DNA from: Balanoglossus misakiensis
Taxonomy: Eukaryota > Hemichordata
Direction: 5' to 3'
Assembly: GCA_040954595.2 (NCBI GenBank)
Contig: CM082598.2
Location: 62,001 to 126,000 of the forward strand
DNA: 64,000 nucleotides
The translations under genes and the position numbers were made by a program. This document shows positions 58,974 through 64,000 of this stretch, piece by piece. The notes below the pieces were generated by a model. It saw nothing but the letters and a program-made list of their open reading frames with translations. It was not told where the DNA came from and did not search any database. The first letter of the stretch is position 1. Each line of letters opens with the position of its first letter.

Positions 58974-61900
58974 ATGGCGGTACAAGCAAACAGAGGTAAC
59001 GGAAGCTCGCACTTCATAATTTTAATGAAAACTGTGCTGCAGCACGATATTTTATTCACCAGTAGTGACACATTAACAGCTTATGGCAATATCGACTTGT
59101 CCGTCCGTTTTCATAGCGTTGATGTGTCTACTAACGACAATGTTAGAACGTATCGTTATTGTTTACAAGAAACCGTCCGCGTCCCTACCAACAACATTCA
59201 CATTTCAAAGTCACATTTCACATTGCTCCGATCAGCCGTATAGGGACTGGAGTCATTGGGTCAACAATGTTTAAAGCACTGCACGCATGTATGCATGAAG
59301 CCCAGGCCCGGGTACTGTGCGGTCCCACTCCCAGCAAGGCCTAGACCAAAACTGCGAGGTTCACACCACTGGGGAAAGTTCCAACTTATGGTGGATACAG
59401 GATAGTTAGGGAGGCCAAAGCAATAAATGCAAAACATGACAATTTGCAATATTTACTGCCCCACATTTTAAATATTATCATTTATCTTGATACTGATTGG
59501 GCTGGTCATGGATATTTCAAAAATATAACCAAACTGAACTTATTATACTATTATTTTACAGGTAAAACTCAAGAAGTTGTATCCTTTTGAATGAAATGAT
59601 TAACATTTGCACCCTGACTATTTTATGACCTATAATGACTCGAGGTCATTTGGTAGTTTGCTTCTGAGTGTGGATCAAAAGTTTAACAATCTTACAGGTT
59701 CTTTACAAAGCTTTAATCCTACTAGTGACATCTGTTACTGATTGAATCTGTGTATTTTAGCATGATGTTCGCAGTAGAGCAAGAAATTGCATTTGATACA
59801 CAGACCAAAAATACTGAAACTTAAGCCAAAATTTGCAGCTAATGCCCCTTTAATTAGTAAATATTCTAACATGAACTTGATAGAATTTACTAATAGGTGA
59901 TGTTAAACACCTTAACCATTGGATCAGCTGTCATCTCTACCTCTACAAATACTCTTTTATTTAAATGGTTGGTATTATGTTGCATTCTGGGTATGTGAAG
60001 CACTCATATTCATTTATAAAGGTAAGCTGTTATGGTGATGAATGTGCATATGTTTGTGTGTGTGATGTGACCTCCCAGTCAAATTTGTGCCTTCAGCACA
60101 GCGGTACTCAAGTTAGATGTAAATATACCTATTTCATTAAGAGGGCGCTCTTCCAAGACGGTGCAAAAATGTATTGTCGCTTTAGTTGAGGCTGACGTCT
60201 GACAGCCACATTTAAATTTTTACTGTAAGGCAAGTTTTACATATAACTTGTATCACTGCATGTACATGTGAATATATGTGTTATATATTATAATATTGTG
60301 CTGCTATGTTTGACTTGATTGTCATACATCCTCAAGCACAGCAGAAGTGCACTGCATCAAACAGTACAAATATATTTCCAACTGTGCGATATCCTGTTTG
60401 TCTGTGTGTTTCGTTTTGTATTACTCATCACATATCACTACCAGTGTTTCGATTTTTGCTAATATTAGTAATAATCAATGTTTCTGTTCACTCTTGTTAA
60501 ATATACATGTACATGTACAGTGGGTCATTTCATACTGCCATTTCATGACTGGCCACTATAGACAGGTTTGACTGTACATGTCTGTGTTATGTCTTTTCTG
60601 TGTTTCTGTGTTTGTTTCTATGTTTTTATCACTCTCATCCAACTTGTACTGTCTAGGTGAAACATTTCCATATCCATATTCCAACATTGTTGGTGAGGTC
60701 TGTCTCTTGTTCCTTGTCATTCCGCTCGAAGCCATGCGACTACTTCTTGGTAAGTAATCCACTTCCGTCTAAACAAACAGATATACCTCATCACGAATTT
60801 TCTTTTCTCTCCTCGCCTAATCACTGCCGCCAATCACAGGGAACATTTTGCCCTACCCGTCAGCTAACATAATTACCGAGTGGATTCTGCTATTTCTAAT
60901 GGCTGCTTTAGAAGCGATTAGGCTGTTCTTGGGTAAGTTGCACCACTTCACAGCAGGTTTGCATATTAACTTCCACAACTAATAAATGCTTCAATTGACA
61001 GTGCCTGTATGCTTTTGTATGCAAACTTTGCCACCTTGACTAGGTTATAGCCAATAGCAGATTTTCATGGGATGGCTGCACAAAAAAATAGAAATATGTG
61101 ATTTAGAAAGGTTTCCCTTGGAACTCTTTCTTTCAGATAATTGTCTCCATCTCATTGTGCTGATATCTCAGAACAAAACCATTTTTTCCCAAATCTACTT
61201 CACAAATGTATGAACTGATCAGACAAGCCAATCGTGCACTAGTCGCACCGCACCCATTCCAAGTTTTTAGCACCACAGTAGGATAAAAAAAAACAGGGGT
61301 ATAGAGGTTGGAAATGTCAGAGCCTAGTATCAGCCAAATTTTCCTCAATCTTTGCAACATACAACTAACAGCTGCACTGCAACTTAAAACTAAGACTCCA
61401 TAACCTGTAACATTTTGCTGTTTTCATTTTTTGTGTGTGTGTATCTACTGCAGTTTCTTGTTCAAATCAGTGAAGCATAATGGAGGACGTGCATTTTCTT
61501 ATGCTGCTCTAAAGCTCTAGAACCCACTGCCTAATGACATTCGACTAGCACCCAAAACTGAAGACATATTTGTTTGAAAAACCCTACAGTGTGTTAACAG
61601 CCATTGGGCAGCACTGAACAGAACTTCTGGATTTTGGCGCCATATAAATTTGTTGATTGATTGATTGATTAAAATAGATCATATAAACCAAATCACACAC
61701 TCCTACACACACACACACACACCCATGGCATGCACATACATAGATACATACACCCCAAACCACACATATACCAAATCAAATATTTCTACACCACTGCATC
61801 ACTGATATCATATTTTTTTTCATCTCACAGGAAAGAAAGGCAATTTGACAGAGAGAACCATATCACTGCTACTGTCTGTAGTCCTCAGCATAGCCATGAT

Positions 61901-62391
61901 ATTCTGTCACATCTACCTACTGATTTGGCAAACCTATGTCCTCAGAGCAGAAATCATTCTGAACGCCATACAGCTCACCTTCCTTGGGCTAGAGTTGGTA
62001 TTTTCCATCATCGCAATCATCACCTTTGCCAGGTACAGTTGACAGCTCTTGTTAAAGCTCCGTCAGCTATAAAATCTACTTGTAATTTACAGGATTCGAA
62101 CCCAGACCTACCGCACCAAAAATCACGTAGCAAGCAAGTCCGTGCACAAAACCACTGTGCCAAAACGCCTGCAAAATCCACTGGAAAAATCCCTGGGGTT
62201 TTGAATGACTTTGAGCGTGTGAACCCTGAACTAAGAAATTACTTTCACTACAATTTTGTCTCAAAGGCTGCCACTTTACTTTGTTTAGTCTACCTAGGGA
62301 GTCTTGCATGTTATCTTTCATAGCTCAACACTGCATTAACTTAAAATATGTTTTTCTTTTCATATTTTACAGAGCTGATACATACAGTTGA
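58974..62391 (+). CDS. TMEM216/TMEM80-type transmembrane protein of the ciliary transition zone
   Basis: Exons: probable first coding exon from ATG 58974 (MAVQAN...; its 3' end unresolved), 59928-60021, then 60657-60749 and/or 60840-60932, 61831-62032, 62373-62391. The second exon encodes LSSLPLQILFYLNGWYYVAF, very close to vertebrate TMEM216 (LSSTPLEILFFLNGWY). Later exons give LPYPSANI, LEAIRLFLG, KKGNLTERT and WQTYVLRAEIILNAIQ, in the right order for this four-helix family. Known role: part of the MKS/tectonic complex at the transition zone of cilia. Phases are consistent from exon 2 on (1, 1, 2). The obvious donor after MAVQANR (58995) is phase 1, but exon 2 must begin in phase 0, so either a weak donor at 58979 or an unseen short exon is used. 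Two alternative third exons are described separately. Confidence 0.85.
60657..60749 (+). other. alternative exon 3A of the TMEM216-type gene
   Basis: 93 bp, phase 1 to phase 1, with acceptor CTGTCTAG/GT and donor CTTG/GTAAGTAA. It encodes ETFPYPYSNIVG followed by EVCLLFLVIPLEAMRLLLG. It aligns without gaps to exon 3B (18 of 32 residues identical, counting the shared split Gly codons). Confidence 0.8.
60840..60932 (+). other. alternative exon 3B of the TMEM216-type gene
   Basis: 93 bp, phase 1 to phase 1, with acceptor CAATCACAG/GG and donor TTGG/GTAAGTTG. It encodes NILPYPSANIIT followed by EWILLFLMAALEAIRLFLG. This is the copy closer to vertebrate TMEM216 (LLPYPTANLV). Only 90 bp separate it from exon 3A. 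Confidence 0.85.
61385..61490. repeat. short interspersed repeat, family S, second long copy
   Basis: ACTCCATAACCTGTAACATT followed by TTGCTGTTTTC, a GT stretch, then CTACTGCAGTTTCTTGTTCA and GTGAAGCATAATGGA, in the same order as the copy at 9987. Confidence 0.55.
61503..61672 (+). mobile_element. 3' end of a CR1/L2-type LINE
   Basis: Broken frames read NPLPNDIRLAPKTEDIF and then LKTYLFEKPYS, the usual end of CR1/L2 reverse transcriptase ORFs (LWNSLPxxIR ... FKxxLKTxLF). Then come GGCGCCATATAAATTTGTTG and a (TGAT)n tail, typical of the 3' ends of these elements. It lies in the intron before exon 4 of the TMEM216-type gene. Confidence 0.65.
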
Positions 62392-63630
62392 AGAGAAAAA
62401 CTCATCCTACTTGTATTCTATACAGTGTACCATAGCTGTAAATAGTTTCTAATTCCGATTCCGTATACATCTGAGCATTATATACTAGGAGATGACTAGA
62501 AATGAATTTTTGATCCAGAGGATTATTGACAAATGCTGAATTTGTGATTTAAACAAAAAATGCCAGAAAATAATGTTGATTTGAAATCAAAGTTATACTT
62601 CAGTATAACTACATGTAGATTATCCAAAATACATTCATACGCTATAATTTATTCTGTTCATGTGTTAAAATAATTTCAGATTTTGTCCACCTTTCCATGA
62701 GTTCACTCGGACTATTGAAAAAAACAACAATAGGACTTGTTTGGTAATGAACGGGTATCAATGTACTTCACTTTTTGCATTCTCATTGCACTAATGTTTA
62801 TTTATCAGACCAATCACATCATCACCATCTATTTTACTTTGCCTTGAAGGAATACAATCAATGCTTATTCACTTATTTAAATATACATTTAAATGGCCAT
62901 GTCTAATGACCATTTAGTGGTGTTTTTTATGTGTGGCCACTTATGTCCTGGTGTAAATCCATGATTGGCTAAATTGCCAAGTTCTGTAGTTAGTACTGTG
63001 GCTAAATTTGAATGAGTGACTGTATATACTTAAGATGTACAAAGGCTCTTAAATATTTCAACATAAGAAGAAATAGGCCATTGAAATCAAACATTATAAT
63101 GGAATTGTATTCATACACATGTATATTAAAAGTTTGTTTTATACTAACCAAAATGTTCTGTGTTATGAATTGTCAGATCAGACCAATCATATCTCTTGAA
63201 ATTCTTCCTCGAAAGCATTTATGCTGTTTTGAGATTCATAGATATCATTTCTGAAAAAAATGGTAAAACACCATATTCATGTCAGGTCATGATCAGAAAA
63301 TCATCTTTGATATATTCCCAATTATTAATACTCGGAAATGAAGTAATTGTGTGATTTTCTTTTCTAAGCAGTTCTTCAATGATATATCGACACATATATA
63401 TGTGTAGCTTGGTTGTATAGGACTGGTCATTACTTTACATTCTTTTGTTTGAACAGACACTGGAATTTTATCCGCAGTGAACTGCAAAATGCGTACGATT
63501 TTTTTCCGTTCTTGCTGCCATTTTCATGTAAATAGTAAACGTAAAAACCCATTGACAAGCGCCTTTTTCGATTACTAGTATTGGTGGATTATACTCACAG
63601 CGCCCTCGTCGATGACATAGACTATCAAAG
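62392..63630. other. intergenic region after the TMEM216-type gene
   Basis: Contains the probable 3' UTR and a degraded family B element at 62885-63036 (TGGCTAAATTTGAATGAGTG then ACTGTATATACTTAA). I see no exon. Confidence 0.55.
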
Positions 63631-63683
63631 ATGGCGGCTATGACATATGTAAACAGTTCTTCCGTGCCGACTTTATTTACAGC
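63631..63683 (+). CDS. probable first coding exon of an unidentified gene
   Basis: AAAGATGGCGGCTATG gives a strong start context, and the 18-residue peptide MAAMTYVNSSSVPTLFTA runs to a donor AGC/GTAAGTTC at 63683 (phase 2). If not spliced there, the frame stops at once. The remaining exons would lie beyond the window, so no family can be named. Sequence 63684-64000 shows nothing else I can support. Confidence 0.35.
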
Positions 63684-64000
63684 GTAAGTTCTGTAGAATT
63701 CTTTCTTTCGTTTGTTGGCTTTCAGCCTTTGCACATCGGAAAGGTATATCGGTGGTTTTAGTAGCCAGCAGAACTTTGAGTGATCGTATTGCGGCAAGAC
63801 CGAAGTAAAACTGCTCTTCGAGTTCTCGTTTTCCTGCACAACTCAATAGTCAATGTAAACACTAATTTTTGTATCGATGGTTACTTTCCACTTTGGTGCA
63901 TGCATTTGTACAATGAGCTCTTCGACACGGTTACAAATCAATATTCTCCGGAAGGGGATAGCGTCTGGTGAATGATGTTCTTCACGTTTCATATCCAGGC

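Noticed and set aside
63468-63839. 123-codon open frame on the minus strand
   Set aside because: It overlaps the better-supported first exon on the plus strand and shows no family similarity.

Overview
This window is nuclear DNA from an animal. The genes have short coding exons, GT-AG introns, tandem and interspersed repeats, and the protein families of bilaterians. I infer an invertebrate, most likely a deuterostome such as a hemichordate or echinoderm-like animal. The species cannot be fixed from the sequence alone.

Layout. 1-3041 (+): 3' part of an ETS transcription factor gene of ELF3/ESE type (PNT domain, AT-hook, ETS domain). 4745-26743 (-): a complete 25-exon two-pore channel gene of TPC2 type; the exons join in frame to 785 codons. 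Its intron 12 holds a complete two-exon gene on the other strand (12595-15261, +) for a secreted coiled-coil plus EAR/EPTP beta-propeller protein. Its intron 8 holds a 3.5 kb GC-rich minisatellite that starts 44 bp after a 5' splice site. 28817-30304 (+): a five-exon MS4A-like tetraspan protein. About 30.3-45.5 kb: non-coding DNA with scattered repeats, perhaps in part the 5' intron of the next gene. 45534-46793 (+): a STYX-type pseudophosphatase in which the catalytic Cys is Gly. 48905-58743 (-): a complete 20-exon SND1 (Tudor-SN) gene, 893 codons, with a truncated piggyBac transposase in its last intron. 58974-62391 (+): a TMEM216-type ciliary transition-zone protein, divergent from SND1 across about 230 bp. 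This gene has two consecutive 93-bp homologous exons, probably mutually exclusive. 63631 to the window end (+): the probable first exon of another gene.

The genes do not form one pathway; this is an ordinary animal gene neighbourhood (endolysosomal channel, RNA-binding nuclease-fold protein, cilium protein, pseudophosphatase, transcription factor). The unusual material is in the gene structures (nested gene, duplicated alternative exons) and in the repeats: a 21-bp array open in all six frames, a complete element with 8-bp target duplications, TTAA-flanked miniature elements close to a piggyBac remnant, a 1.1 kb element with terminal inverted repeats, and a repeat family carrying a 140-bp palindrome.

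All exon boundaries were worked out by eye from splice consensus, reading phase and remembered family sequences. No alignment or database search was run.
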